A stretch of 64,000 nucleotides of DNA from Arcobacter sp. EP1 (GCA_001655195.1 LPNY01000132.1:163087-227086), one strand, 5' to 3'. Shown: positions 43,512 to 52,607, counted from the stretch's first letter. A program made the numbers and translations. The notes: a model not told the origin generated them from the letters alone.

Positions 43512-43997
43512 TTACGATGCAATTATTTTGCTGGGTTGCCATTGATTTAATACTTCAACTAAAGCATCTTTTTCAATAGTACCACCTTCTAAAATCTTAC
43601 AATATAAACCTCTACAATCTTGAACTAATAGTGGTAAATCATCATCAAAAACAGCAAGATGATTACAAATAGTACAACTTTGAGTGATTTCTAGAACGGT
43701 TCCACCCACTTGAAAAACAGTTCCAACTGCATAATCGTGCGGATTAAAATCAAAAAGCACATTCTCACCTAAACTTCCAAGTTCTAGATTTATGCCATTC
43801 TCTTTTGCAATGTCATAAGCTATTTTTCCAACAATCATGACTGCTTTTTCTTCATCTTTTCCCGCAAACTTATCGTTTTTTATTCCAAAACCATACAGAA
43901 GTTCCAGTTTATTAGTTTTTGGTCTAGGTAGTCCACTTTGCCCTTTTTTAGCGCTAAAGGTCTCTATAACATTTCCACAAATTCTACTGTTTATCAT
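43512..43997 (-). CDS. MOSC domain protein
   Basis: This 161-residue cytoplasmic protein has the MOSC pattern: LGENVLFDF (about 78-86), GTVFQVGGTVLEITQSCTIC and CRGLYCKILEGGTI. MOSC proteins carry sulfur on a conserved cysteine or bind molybdenum cofactor. Here cysteines lie in SCTIC and DCRGLYC. It overlaps the cytochrome-thioredoxin gene upstream by four bases and precedes the DsrE-like gene. In a sox cluster with SoxC, either sulfur trafficking or cofactor handling is possible. Confidence 0.8.
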   Translation of the reverse strand: MINSRICGNVIETFSAKKGQSGLPRPKTNKLELLYGFGIKNDKFAGKDEEKAVMIVGKIAYDIAKENGINLELGSLGENVLFDFNPHDYAVGTVFQVGGTVLEITQSCTICNHLAVFDDDLPLLVQDCRGLYCKILEGGTIEKDALVEVLNQWQPSKIIAS

Positions 43998-44788
43998 AAG
44001 TTTTCCTTCATAATTTCAAAAAAGTCATCTTTTACCCAAGCTCCTGGATAAGTATTTAAAAGTGTTCCTTGTTCATCAAGCACAAAAAACGTTGGTGTCA
44101 TACCCTTAAAGGCTTTTTGTAATCGAAAGGGTAATTTCTTAAAATCCACATCTACTTCAACAAAAATATAATTTTCATTGAGTTTTAATTGAACATCTTT
44201 TTTATCTAATACTTCACGTTTCATTTTTTTACAATAATAACAGCTTTGTGAAGTTGCATAAATCATGAGGTTTTTACCCTCTTTTTGTGCCCTTTTTAAT
44301 AAAATGGCGTCATCACTTTTAACTTTTTCTTCTGTTGCTTGTTTTGGAGCATTTTTAAGTCTATCTTTTTTGTAACCCATAAAATATTGCGTTAATAATT
44401 CTGCCTCTTCATCGGTTATCTTCATTGGTTCTTTTTTTACATAATATTGCAGTGCATACGTATCACAAATACTATCATTGATATCAGGATTTTCTAAATA
44501 GTTTTTTAAATACTCCTCAATCTCAATAGCTTGCATCTCTGGGTCTTCTGGATCTCCAATCTTTTTTGAACTATCCGTAATTGCCCAAGCTAACATATTC
44601 TCAGTCGGAATTGTCAAATTTAGTAAAGTATTGTTTCTTTCAAAAAAATTCTCTTTTAGTTTTTTAAAAGAGATAAACTCTTTATGACAGCTCGCACATT
44701 TTTGTTCAAATAGCTTCTTACCCTCTTCGAAGCTAGCAAACAAGGTTACATACGATACGCATAATGCAATAACAATACTCTTGAACAT
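43994..44788 (-). CDS. Cytochrome c / thioredoxin fusion (SoxW-like)
   Basis: About 264 residues from the ATG at 44788, behind AAAAGGA. A signal peptide (about 1-18) is followed by a c-type heme motif CASCH (C31-H35), a helix-rich middle (about 60-145) and a thioredoxin domain with CYYC (C183/C186) and the cis-Pro segment GMTPTF. SoxW-type thioredoxins keep SoxYZ thiols reduced in the periplasm; a fused heme domain is unusual. It begins 117 bases after the soxB stop and couples to the MOSC gene by overlap. The heme may relay electrons to the thioredoxin or from Sox; not provable here. Confidence 0.75.
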   Translation of the reverse strand: MFKSIVIALCVSYVTLFASFEEGKKLFEQKCASCHKEFISFKKLKENFFERNNTLLNLTIPTENMLAWAITDSSKKIGDPEDPEMQAIEIEEYLKNYLENPDINDSICDTYALQYYVKKEPMKITDEEAELLTQYFMGYKKDRLKNAPKQATEEKVKSDDAILLKRAQKEGKNLMIYATSQSCYYCKKMKREVLDKKDVQLKLNENYIFVEVDVDFKKLPFRLQKAFKGMTPTFFVLDEQGTLLNTYPGAWVKDDFFEIMKENL

Positions 44789-44829
44789 TCTTTTCCTTTT
44801 ATCTCGCATACTTAAACAAACGTTTCGCT

Positions 44830-44865
44830 AAACCTTTATTTAAAGACGCAAAAGCATAAAGGTTT
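44830..44865. repeat. Inverted repeat between soxB and the cytochrome-thioredoxin gene
   Basis: AAACCTTTAT and ATAAAGGTTT form a perfect ten-base stem with a 16-base loop. No T run follows, so it may stabilise or process the sox mRNA or weaken read-through into the accessory genes. Confidence 0.45.
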
Positions 44866-44905
44866 CCCTTTATACTTTTTAAATGATTTTATTTTAAACT
44901 GAAAT

Positions 44906-46681
44906 CTAAACGATTCCAGGATTTCCTTTGATACCAACAATATCTGGAGTATCAACTTTAAGGTTTGCAACATGTTTAACATTTTGAAGATAGGTTTCAA
45001 CTGTTTCCCATACTGGCTCACCTGGTGATTTAGAACCAACTGTTGACCAACCTGCCACTTTATATGACTTGCTAGCTTCCAGCTTTGTTCCACTCTTGGT
45101 TAATGTGATATTTGAGATTCTTTCACCCATCTTTGCTTTAGGATCAATCTTATATGAGATTCCTCCTGTTCGCACCATATCACCACCTTGTTGATAGAAT
45201 GGATCAACATTAAATAAATTGTCTGCTACATCTTCTAAGATAAGTTTGATATCTTTACCAGAGATATCTCTTGCGTATGTTTCAGGATATGTCATCGCTG
45301 TTTGTGTTGCTAAATCATCAAATGTGATTGTTTGACCTGGCATCACAGACGTTCCCCATCTAAATCCTGGAGATAACGAAATATCAGCTCCCTTAACATC
45401 AATTAATGCATCACAAATAATTTGATCCCATGAACCATTAAAGTTACCTCGTCTAAAGAGAGTATCTTCTGTTGTAGCAATTGGTCGCATTAACTCTTTT
45501 TTAAATGGAGCTCGTACATCTTCAATGTATTTTTTCATTGATTTATCTTCTGCAATTAAATCAGAGAAGATTGGAAGAAGTGTAAATTTAAAGTCTTTGA
45601 TTTTTCCATTTTGAATATCTAAATCAAGTACATTTAAGAATTTACCATTTGACCCAGCATTACATACATGAGTTACTCCAGCTGCATTTTTAACAGGATA
45701 AGCTTCTGGAACACCATCATGAGTGTGACCACCCATAATAAAGTCAATACCAGTAACTACTTCTGCCATTTTTTTATCTGTATCATAACCGTTGTGAGAT
45801 AATACGATAACAGCATCTGGTTTCTCTTCTTCTCTAACTTGATCAACCATCTCTTGCATAGCGTCATCATTTATACCAAATGTCCAATCAGGAATAAATC
45901 GCTGAGGATTTGCAATTGTTGTGTATGGGAATGCTTGACCAATAATAGCCACTCTTGCATTACCCATTTTTTTAATTGTATATGGTTTAAATGCATGTCC
46001 CGTATCTTCGTCATAAGCTTGTTGTGCAATTTCAGTCTCTTCCATCATTGCATCTTCTTTAACCATAACGTTTTGAGCTAAGAACTCTGCATCTAAGGCT
46101 TTAACATTATCTAAAACCTCTTGTGCTTTATAGGTAAACTCCCAGTGTCCAACAGCAACATCAACACCAAGTAAGTTCATGGCACCAACCATATCTTTAC
46201 CTCGTGTTTGAAGTGCAGTCCAACTACCTTGCCACGTATCTCCACCATCCATTAATAGTGTCTTATCTTCGCCAAAGTTTTTTCGTAAGAAATCAACAAC
46301 GGTTTTAATTTGGGCAAAACCACCTGTTCTTCCCATTACTTTTGCATGCTCTTCAAAGTTTACACATGAATATGCATACTCTAATCGTTTATTACCTTTA
46401 ATTCCATAATAATCTAACAGTTTATCACCAACAATATGTGGTGGTTTACCAAAGTTACCATGAAAACCTAGATTTACACTAGGTTCTCTAAAATATACAG
46501 GTAGTAATTGAGCATGACTGTCTGTCATATGCATAAGTCTTACATTACCAAAACTTTTTAGTTTGTAGTAATCTTCGGCTTTATTAGTATTAGCCATTCT
46601 TGTATGAGAATTTGCAAATACAGGAGCAGCACCAAGTACTGCCATCATATATACAAACTCTCTTCTGCTTAATTTACTCAT
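44906..46681 (-). CDS. soxB: Thiosulfohydrolase SoxB
   Basis: This 591-residue periplasmic enzyme hydrolyses sulfate from thiosulfate-bound SoxYZ using two manganese ions. A twin-arginine signal (SRREFV at 5-10) precedes the metallophosphatase motifs MTDSHAQ (52-58), DGGDTWQGS, VGHWEFTY, SHNGYD and GGHTHD, all expected metal ligands. A C-terminal 5'-nucleotidase domain follows. It lies 31 bases after the rhodanese gene on the same strand. Function secure. Confidence 0.97.
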   Translation of the reverse strand: MSKLSRREFVYMMAVLGAAPVFANSHTRMANTNKAEDYYKLKSFGNVRLMHMTDSHAQLLPVYFREPSVNLGFHGNFGKPPHIVGDKLLDYYGIKGNKRLEYAYSCVNFEEHAKVMGRTGGFAQIKTVVDFLRKNFGEDKTLLMDGGDTWQGSWTALQTRGKDMVGAMNLLGVDVAVGHWEFTYKAQEVLDNVKALDAEFLAQNVMVKEDAMMEETEIAQQAYDEDTGHAFKPYTIKKMGNARVAIIGQAFPYTTIANPQRFIPDWTFGINDDAMQEMVDQVREEEKPDAVIVLSHNGYDTDKKMAEVVTGIDFIMGGHTHDGVPEAYPVKNAAGVTHVCNAGSNGKFLNVLDLDIQNGKIKDFKFTLLPIFSDLIAEDKSMKKYIEDVRAPFKKELMRPIATTEDTLFRRGNFNGSWDQIICDALIDVKGADISLSPGFRWGTSVMPGQTITFDDLATQTAMTYPETYARDISGKDIKLILEDVADNLFNVDPFYQQGGDMVRTGGISYKIDPKAKMGERISNITLTKSGTKLEASKSYKVAGWSTVGSKSPGEPVWETVETYLQNVKHVANLKVDTPDIVGIKGNPGIV

Positions 46682-46712
46682 TCATTTATACCTTTGTAGT
46701 TTAAATAGTTAA

Positions 46713-47363
46713 CTATTTCCCTGTTCCTGACACTGTGAACCCTAATGATGTCCAAGCTTGCATTCCACCTCGATAGTATTTGATTTTTTCCGCAGGATAT
46801 CCCATCTTTAATAAAGAAAATTCTGCATTTTTAACCATACCTGGTGTTTGTCCACACCAATAACCATTACAATATGCAACAATTGTTTTAGCTTTTGTGA
46901 AATCTAATTTACCGTCATTTTCAACAACACCTAAATCATCTTCCATTGCTTCAATTGCATCCTCTTTTGAATCAAAGTTCGTAAATGGTACATTGATTGC
47001 ACCTGGAACTCTTAATCGCTCATACCATCCTGGTTTTCGTGAATCGACGATAGCAATTGTTTCATCTTTTTGTGCTTTTTTCATATATTCAATGAATTCT
47101 AACTCACCTACAGTTTCAACACCTTTTTCTAAAATCATTGGTTGAGGAGCTCCCCTATGAGTTGTTTCATACAGTTCAGAAATTTTATTTCCTGCTTTTT
47201 GAATTCTCATAAGCGTAAATTTTTCACCATTTAAATCCATATCAATAGATTTAACACCCTTTGAAATAGCGACAAATTTACTTTTTGTTTCTGCTGCGAA
47301 ACTTCCTGTTACTAATGTTCCAGCTAGTGCTGAGATAACTAATAGTTTATTTAATACTTTCAT
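46713..47363 (-). CDS. Periplasmic rhodanese-like protein in the sox cluster
   Basis: This 216-residue protein has a signal peptide (about 1-23) and a rhodanese domain (about 85-212) with the loop CNGYWCGQT (C165, C170) in place of the usual CxxxxxR. It resembles the protein at 39.7 kb. Placed between soxA/soxK-like and soxB, it is probably a Sox accessory handling sulfane sulfur, as for rhodaneses known beside other sox genes. It may not bind thiosulfate like true rhodanese, since the loop has two cysteines. Confidence 0.82.
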   Translation of the reverse strand: MKVLNKLLVISALAGTLVTGSFAAETKSKFVAISKGVKSIDMDLNGEKFTLMRIQKAGNKISELYETTHRGAPQPMILEKGVETVGELEFIEYMKKAQKDETIAIVDSRKPGWYERLRVPGAINVPFTNFDSKEDAIEAMEDDLGVVENDGKLDFTKAKTIVAYCNGYWCGQTPGMVKNAEFSLLKMGYPAEKIKYYRGGMQAWTSLGFTVSGTGK

Positions 47364-47424
47364 TGATTTCCCTCTTTCTTCTAAATATCCCGTGCTATTT
47401 ATTGTGTAGTTTTACTGCTACAGC

Positions 47425-47442
47425 CAAGATATAGCTATCTTG
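47425..47442. repeat. Hairpin between the soxK-like and rhodanese genes
   Basis: CAAGATA-TAGC-TATCTTG is a perfect seven-base stem in the 97-base gap, followed on the minus strand by a second weaker hairpin (TGTAG/CTACA). No T run; probably an mRNA processing or stability structure. Confidence 0.4.
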
Positions 47443-47460
47443 ACTGAACATCAATACAAA

Positions 47461-47871
47461 TTAGTATTTGTATCCATCACCTGGAATAGCTAATCTCCAA
47501 GTTTTTTTAGCTTCTTGCGCTTGTGTTAATGCACTGATTGCAAAAGAACACGCTCGCCAAGCTGCATAAGAAGTCTCTAATTTAGTTTTAGACTTTTTCT
47601 TACCCTTAAAGTGCATTGGATTAACTTCTTTTGCACCTATTTTAATAGCATCTTCAACAGAAGCAATTAAATCAGAATTATTTACATTAAGTCGTCTAAA
47701 CTCTAGACCAGCTTTTTTAGCTTTGTCGTTGTACATTTTTGCACTTGCAATTACTTTATTAATTCCATTTGCTTGTACATTACACTCTTTTTTTACATCC
47801 ATTGCATGAAGTGATGTAGTTAATGCTAGTGCTGCAGTTGCGGCAACTGTTAAGTTAATTAATTTTTTCAT
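47461..47871 (-). CDS. SoxAX-binding protein-like (SoxK candidate)
   Basis: This 136-residue secreted protein has a signal peptide (about 1-22, SLHAMD) and a helix-rich body with SAKMYNDKAKKAGLEFR (two turns of helix) and a C-terminus WRLAIPGDGYKY. Its place just after soxA and its AKKAG-type helix recall SoxK, the small subunit seen with some SoxAX. It has cysteines in KKECNV and WRACSF. I recognise the resemblance, not a close match. It starts 11 bases after soxA. Confidence 0.55.
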   Translation of the reverse strand: MKKLINLTVAATAALALTTSLHAMDVKKECNVQANGINKVIASAKMYNDKAKKAGLEFRRLNVNNSDLIASVEDAIKIGAKEVNPMHFKGKKKSKTKLETSYAAWRACSFAISALTQAQEAKKTWRLAIPGDGYKY

Positions 47872-47882
47872 TTCATCACTCC

Positions 47883-48824
47883 CTATTTTCTAAAGTCTGG
47901 ACCATCAATTTTCATACCATTTGACATGTATGCCATAAAGTATAATAATTCTCGCATCTCTTTAGATGTATTTTTTGGAGGAACTTGCCCTTCATCTTTA
48001 ATACAACCAGACATTCTTCTCTCTAATGTTCCTAGACCATCATTATTCTTATCTTTTACACCCCATTTAAGTCGATAAACTGGGAAATGTGTAGTATGAC
48101 CAAGAAGTTGCGATAAAGATTCATTTCGAACTCTTTGACCTGCTCCTTGTACGTGACATGCTGCACATGAAAGTTTTAAGTACCCTCTTTGCGTATAGTA
48201 ATACTCTTTACCTCTCTCATAAGCTGCTTGAGCCTCTTTACTCTCAATTTTTACATTAACAGTTTTTTCTTCTTCAGTAGCAGAATATGCGAAAAATGCT
48301 TGTAAATGTGCCATTTTCCCTTTTGTTGTTTTAAATGGTTTTTCACCATTTGCTTTTAAACACTCATTAATTGCTAGCGTTAAAGAAACAACTTCTTTTC
48401 TTTTTTCGTCAAACATTGGGTAGTTAGAACCTGCTGCAACTGGATCAGGGAAACATGTTTTAAATGATTTACCATTTGCAAATGCTTTACCATATAATTC
48501 TTCCCCTGCTTCAATCCACTCTTCAGTAGGAGGAAACTCTTTGATCTCTTTATAAGAAGCTTGTCCATTCTTAGAAAATGCATAGTTACCTAATGCAAAA
48601 TCAGCATGTTTTAATCCACCCATGATGTTATTTTTTAATTCATCATCAGTCGAGTATGGAAAAAAAGTACTTCTATTTTTTGCAGGATCTGCAAATTTTG
48701 CTTCAAAATAATTAATTAAAGCTAATCTATCTTTCTCTGCTTGCGCATTAAAATTAGCTGCATTTAGTGTACATATTGTTAGTACTACTAATGCAGTCGT
48801 TTTTACAACTTTCAATAACATCAT
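47883..48824 (-). CDS. soxA: Sulfur-oxidation cytochrome SoxA, monoheme type
   Basis: This 313-residue periplasmic cytochrome has a signal peptide and one heme motif CAACH (C220-H224). C274 in MSGCIKDEG is the catalytic cysteine that carries the persulfide ligand. An N-terminal SoxA domain without a second CxxCH shows the monoheme form. With SoxX it oxidatively couples thiosulfate to SoxY. It is followed by the SoxK-like gene. Either of two adjacent ATGs could start it. Confidence 0.95.
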   Translation of the reverse strand: MMLLKVVKTTALVVLTICTLNAANFNAQAEKDRLALINYFEAKFADPAKNRSTFFPYSTDDELKNNIMGGLKHADFALGNYAFSKNGQASYKEIKEFPPTEEWIEAGEELYGKAFANGKSFKTCFPDPVAAGSNYPMFDEKRKEVVSLTLAINECLKANGEKPFKTTKGKMAHLQAFFAYSATEEEKTVNVKIESKEAQAAYERGKEYYYTQRGYLKLSCAACHVQGAGQRVRNESLSQLLGHTTHFPVYRLKWGVKDKNNDGLGTLERRMSGCIKDEGQVPPKNTSKEMRELLYFMAYMSNGMKIDGPDFRK

Positions 48825-48860
48825 CTCTCCTTGTTAATTTCGCTTACTATTGTGTAGCAC

Positions 48861-49178
48861 TTATTTAATTTTTCCCTTACTTGTTTGAGTTGTACCCTTC
48901 ATGTCAACCCATGTGATTTCAACTTTATCACCTTTTTTAGCTCCAATTGCATCAGCATTGAATTTAAACTTCAGGTATGGGTTTTTTGATAAAAACTGAG
49001 ATGTAGATACTTCAAATACTACGTTTCCATTAACAGTTGCTGTTAACTGAGAAATCCAGTTAGCCTCTTTTTTAGCTCTTTTTGCTTCTTGGTGAGATAA
49101 CATAGCATGGTTAGCCATTGCTTTAACAGTTACGATTCCCTTTTTTAATTTTGCTTTAATTCTTGTTTTTTTAGCCAT
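48861..49178 (-). CDS. soxZ: Sulfur carrier complex subunit SoxZ
   Basis: This 105-residue protein has the SoxZ immunoglobulin-like fold: KTRIKAKLKKGIVTVKAMANH at the start and a C-terminal DKVEITWVDMKG. It has no signal peptide and travels with SoxY through the Tat system. It sits between soxY and soxA. Confidence 0.95.
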   Translation of the reverse strand: MAKKTRIKAKLKKGIVTVKAMANHAMLSHQEAKRAKKEANWISQLTATVNGNVVFEVSTSQFLSKNPYLKFKFNADAIGAKKGDKVEITWVDMKGTTQTSKGKIK

Positions 49179-49242
49179 TATAGTTCCTTTATATTCTATT
49201 CTTTTATATTTTATTGTTTATGCTTGTGTTAGTTGAATTAAA

Positions 49243-49698
49243 TCAACCACCACATCCACCGATAGTTACTTTAACTAATTTAGAAGCAGAGTATAATTTT
49301 CCACCCTCTTCAACGATTACTGTAACATTTCCAGTTTTTTGCATTTTAATTCTAATAGAATAATCAATGATTCCACCCTTTGGAACAGTAAATACTGCCA
49401 CTAATGACTCTGGATTAGCATCTTGTAAAATTGCTACTTTAGAACCCGCTAATTTAGATGAAACTGTTACAGGAATAACTGCACCATTTTCAGCAATATC
49501 TGGAGCTTTTAACTTAACTTTTTTACTTTTAGTTGTTGTAGATGTTCCGAAAACCTCTTTTAACGCACCGTCAACTTTTTTTGCATCCCATGCTTTTGGT
49601 TTTGTTTCTCTAAAGTTAATTGCACTTAATGTTGTTGGAGCAACTGACGCTGCTACTACTGCACCTAATCCTAATCCTAAAAAATTTCTTCTATTCAT
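49243..49698 (-). CDS. soxY: Thiosulfate-carrier protein SoxY
   Basis: This 151-residue protein has a twin-arginine signal (MNRRNFLGLGLGA) and ends in the carrier arm KVTIGGCGG, whose cysteine covalently holds the sulfur intermediates. It pairs with SoxZ. It lies 15 bases after soxX. Confidence 0.97.
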   Translation of the reverse strand: MNRRNFLGLGLGAVVAASVAPTTLSAINFRETKPKAWDAKKVDGALKEVFGTSTTTKSKKVKLKAPDIAENGAVIPVTVSSKLAGSKVAILQDANPESLVAVFTVPKGGIIDYSIRIKMQKTGNVTVIVEEGGKLYSASKLVKVTIGGCGG

Positions 49699-49713
49699 TC
49701 TTTTCTCCTTCTC

Positions 49714-50061
49714 TTAATTCACTGTTTTTAAATAAGCAACTACTGCTTTGATTTCACTATCACTTAACCAACCATTTTTACCAAATGCAGGCATTTGTGA
49801 AATTGGGTTTGTTGTATAAGGGTCGTATACTTTGTCAAAAAGTGCTTGTTCTGGCCAAGCTGATAAATATTGTAGCTTTGGTCCCATACTTCCAGGTCCA
49901 TCTAAATTTTTACCATTTACATCATGACATGCGATACAATTTCCTAATTTTTTAGTCATAAAGATTTTTTCACCTTTTTTAACTAAATCGTTAGCAGCTA
50001 AACCAGTAACTGCTAAACTACTAATTGCTGATGCAATTAATAACTTTTTAATTAATCTCAT
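49714..50061 (-). CDS. soxX: Cytochrome SoxX
   Basis: This 115-residue protein has a signal peptide (about 1-22), one heme motif CIACH (C42-H46) and the distal methionine M90 in QMPAFG. Short length and the sox context identify SoxX, the electron-accepting partner of SoxA. GGAG precedes the ATG. It lies between soxD and soxY. Confidence 0.92.
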   Translation of the reverse strand: MRLIKKLLIASAISSLAVTGLAANDLVKKGEKIFMTKKLGNCIACHDVNGKNLDGPGSMGPKLQYLSAWPEQALFDKVYDPYTTNPISQMPAFGKNGWLSDSEIKAVVAYLKTVN

Positions 50062-50089
50062 TAATTCTCTCCTTCTCTAGATTATGTAA

Positions 50090-51298
50090 CTATTTACTCT
50101 CATTGATAATATAATCAACAATCTTTTTAAACTCATCAACAGATAGAGTCATTGCTGTACCCATTGGAGGCATAGCGTTAATACCGTCAATACCATTTGT
50201 ATAAACTTCATCTAGCCCTTTTTCCATCACCTCTTCCCAAGCATCTTTATCGCCAAGAACAGGAGCGCCAATAGCTTTATTTGCATGACATGCAGAACAA
50301 TATGTTGCATAATTATCTATAACAACTGGATCAACACCACTTGCAGTAGCTTTTACAGGCTCTTTCCATGATCTTTCAACTGACATAGGCTCGTTAACAT
50401 TTGGCATTAAATCAACTTTTATTCTTAATAAAAGATCTTCAACAGTTTTACCTTTCCCAAATTGTTTTTCAATACAATCTTTCATACATCTTGTACCCTT
50501 ACCGTATATAGTAGGATCAGAAAGAAGTTTCTGCATATTTTTTGGACCTTGATGAGGATCTTTAGTATCAACTTCAGGATAGAAACCTCCAACGTTAGGC
50601 ATTTTGATTTTATTAAAATTAGATTTGCTTAAAACAAACTCTTCATCCATCTCTTCGCCATCAACTTTAATTCCATTAGAAGCTAATAAGAAAGCTGTAA
50701 TAGCATAAGTTTCACTATTAGTTAATGTTTTTGGTGCTGTAAAAGGCATAGATTCTTGGATATACCAATAAAGAGTACTTGCATACGGCCAATAAGAACC
50801 AACGGTTTTTAATGCAACATCTGGATTAGGATTTTCATCTGCTGGATTCAGTCTTTGGATATGTAAATCATTAAAACTTCCACCTGCTAATGTAGGGTAA
50901 CCTTTCCCACCAGCACCAAACTCACCGTGACACATAGCACACTGAGCATCATAAAGTTCTTCACCCCACTCAACTGAACCTTGTGCAATTTTAGGTTTAC
51001 CATTTTCCATAACTGGTTTACCATGTTTCATGTCATACATAGGTAGACCTTCACCATCAGGTCTAACATCTAGGTTCCAAACTTTTACTTCTAACTTAGT
51101 AGCTTTTCTACCATTGTCATATTTTTTAGTATCTTGCATATTTAAATGATATGGTCCATACTTACCATCTTTTACTTCATACTTAATTGCTCCATCTACA
51201 GACACACCATTAGCAGCAGATAAAGATGTGGCTAAAAATACAGATAGTCCTAAACCAAGAAGAGTCCTAAGCTTTTTTGTGTTTTCTAATTTGAACAT
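50090..51298 (-). CDS. soxD: Diheme cytochrome SoxD
   Basis: This 402-residue periplasmic protein has a signal peptide and two heme motifs, CAMCH (C120-H124) and CSACH (C335-H339). It takes electrons from SoxC during oxidation of SoxY-bound sulfane sulfur. The ATG, behind GGAGAG, lies inside the end of soxC (32-base overlap). Its length and domain order match SoxD. Confidence 0.94.
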   Translation of the reverse strand: MFKLENTKKLRTLLGLGLSVFLATSLSAANGVSVDGAIKYEVKDGKYGPYHLNMQDTKKYDNGRKATKLEVKVWNLDVRPDGEGLPMYDMKHGKPVMENGKPKIAQGSVEWGEELYDAQCAMCHGEFGAGGKGYPTLAGGSFNDLHIQRLNPADENPNPDVALKTVGSYWPYASTLYWYIQESMPFTAPKTLTNSETYAITAFLLASNGIKVDGEEMDEEFVLSKSNFNKIKMPNVGGFYPEVDTKDPHQGPKNMQKLLSDPTIYGKGTRCMKDCIEKQFGKGKTVEDLLLRIKVDLMPNVNEPMSVERSWKEPVKATASGVDPVVIDNYATYCSACHANKAIGAPVLGDKDAWEEVMEKGLDEVYTNGIDGINAMPPMGTAMTLSVDEFKKIVDYIINESK

Positions 51299-52607
51299 TG
51301 TTACACTCTCCTTTTTTATTAATTTCCCAAGTTACGATAGCATTTCTATGATAAACAGATTCAACACCCACAGCTGAAGTCTCTTCATCAATAGTTGGTT
51401 GAATATTTCCAAAATCATCTCTAGATCTAGAAGCTAATAATAGAGGTTTCCCATCCCATTTCATAACATATGAAAATCTTGTCCACGATTTTGGAAGAAC
51501 AAGACCTTTTAAACTAGCTTCAATCCAGTTATCACCACCATCAAGTGAAATATCAACACCTGTAATAGTTCCATGACCTGACCATGCAATACCTTCAACT
51601 TCTACCATATCACCTTTCTTAAGATGCGTCCAAGGTTTTTCTGGACATGGTGATGTAATAACAGAGTTAACTTCATTTACCCAGAAAAATCTTATTGCTT
51701 TTCCACCAGGTTGTACCATAGTATATTTAGAAGTTTCTTCTTTAGAATGCCATGGCTTATCAGAGATTTCTAATCTTCTTAACCATTTAGTATTTAAGTT
51801 TCCTTCCCAACCTGGAACGATTAATCGTACAGGGTAACCTTGTTCAGGTCTTAATGCTTCACCATTTTGTCCCCAAACAATCATTACATCATCTAAAGCT
51901 TTTTCAACTGGAATAGATCGAGGATTTGAAGCATTGTCGCTACCTTCAGCTAACATCCATACAGCATCTTTCTTTAATCCAACATCCTCTAATACTGTCT
52001 TAAGCATAACTCCCGTCCACTCAGCAGCACTCATAAGTCCCTTTTGAAACTGCAAAGAGTTGAATTGTGGCCCTCTCCACTCTGGTGCTCCATTTGCAGG
52101 ACACTCAATAAAGTAAATCCTACTTTCACTTGGATATCTTTTTAGATCATCAAGAGTAAGAACAATATCTTTTTCAACTTGATCTCCACAAATCATTAGT
52201 CTCCACTCTTTTGGATCAACATGAGCGGTACCTCCGTGATTTCTTGTAAAAAACAATCCATTTGGTGTAACTATACCTTCAGACTCATGTATTGGACACA
52301 TAGAAACGGATGCATAATAATCTCCTGAAGAAAATATTGGATGTGTTCTTCTAATATTGTTGTGCTCAAACGGTGAAGGTAATCCATAAGGATTTTCATT
52401 TACTAAATCCCCAAGTTTCTGTCCCCATGGTGCTTCGTTTATGATAGCCGGATCATCTGCTTTTACTTTAACTGGTGCTAAAACATTCGCAGCTGCAATT
52501 GCACCCGCAGAGTAAATAGCAGTTTTCTTGAAAAAGTTTCTACGACTTAACTTTGGCTCAGTTGTAGTTTGTATCTCTTTTTCAGAAGTTTTACTTACTT
52601 TTGTCAT
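51267..52607 (-). CDS. soxC: Sulfane dehydrogenase molybdenum subunit SoxC
   Basis: This 446-residue protein has a twin-arginine signal (SRRNFF at 21-26), a molybdopterin-binding sulfite-oxidase domain with the ligand C169 in FIECPANGAPE, and a C-terminal dimerisation domain. It oxidises the sulfane sulfur on SoxY to the sulfone state, giving six electrons to SoxD. GGGGGA precedes the ATG. It is the first gene of the cluster and is divergent from moeA, which supplies its cofactor. Confidence 0.96.
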   Translation of the reverse strand: MTKVSKTSEKEIQTTTEPKLSRRNFFKKTAIYSAGAIAAANVLAPVKVKADDPAIINEAPWGQKLGDLVNENPYGLPSPFEHNNIRRTHPIFSSGDYYASVSMCPIHESEGIVTPNGLFFTRNHGGTAHVDPKEWRLMICGDQVEKDIVLTLDDLKRYPSESRIYFIECPANGAPEWRGPQFNSLQFQKGLMSAAEWTGVMLKTVLEDVGLKKDAVWMLAEGSDNASNPRSIPVEKALDDVMIVWGQNGEALRPEQGYPVRLIVPGWEGNLNTKWLRRLEISDKPWHSKEETSKYTMVQPGGKAIRFFWVNEVNSVITSPCPEKPWTHLKKGDMVEVEGIAWSGHGTITGVDISLDGGDNWIEASLKGLVLPKSWTRFSYVMKWDGKPLLLASRSRDDFGNIQPTIDEETSAVGVESVYHRNAIVTWEINKKGECNNVQIRKHKKA

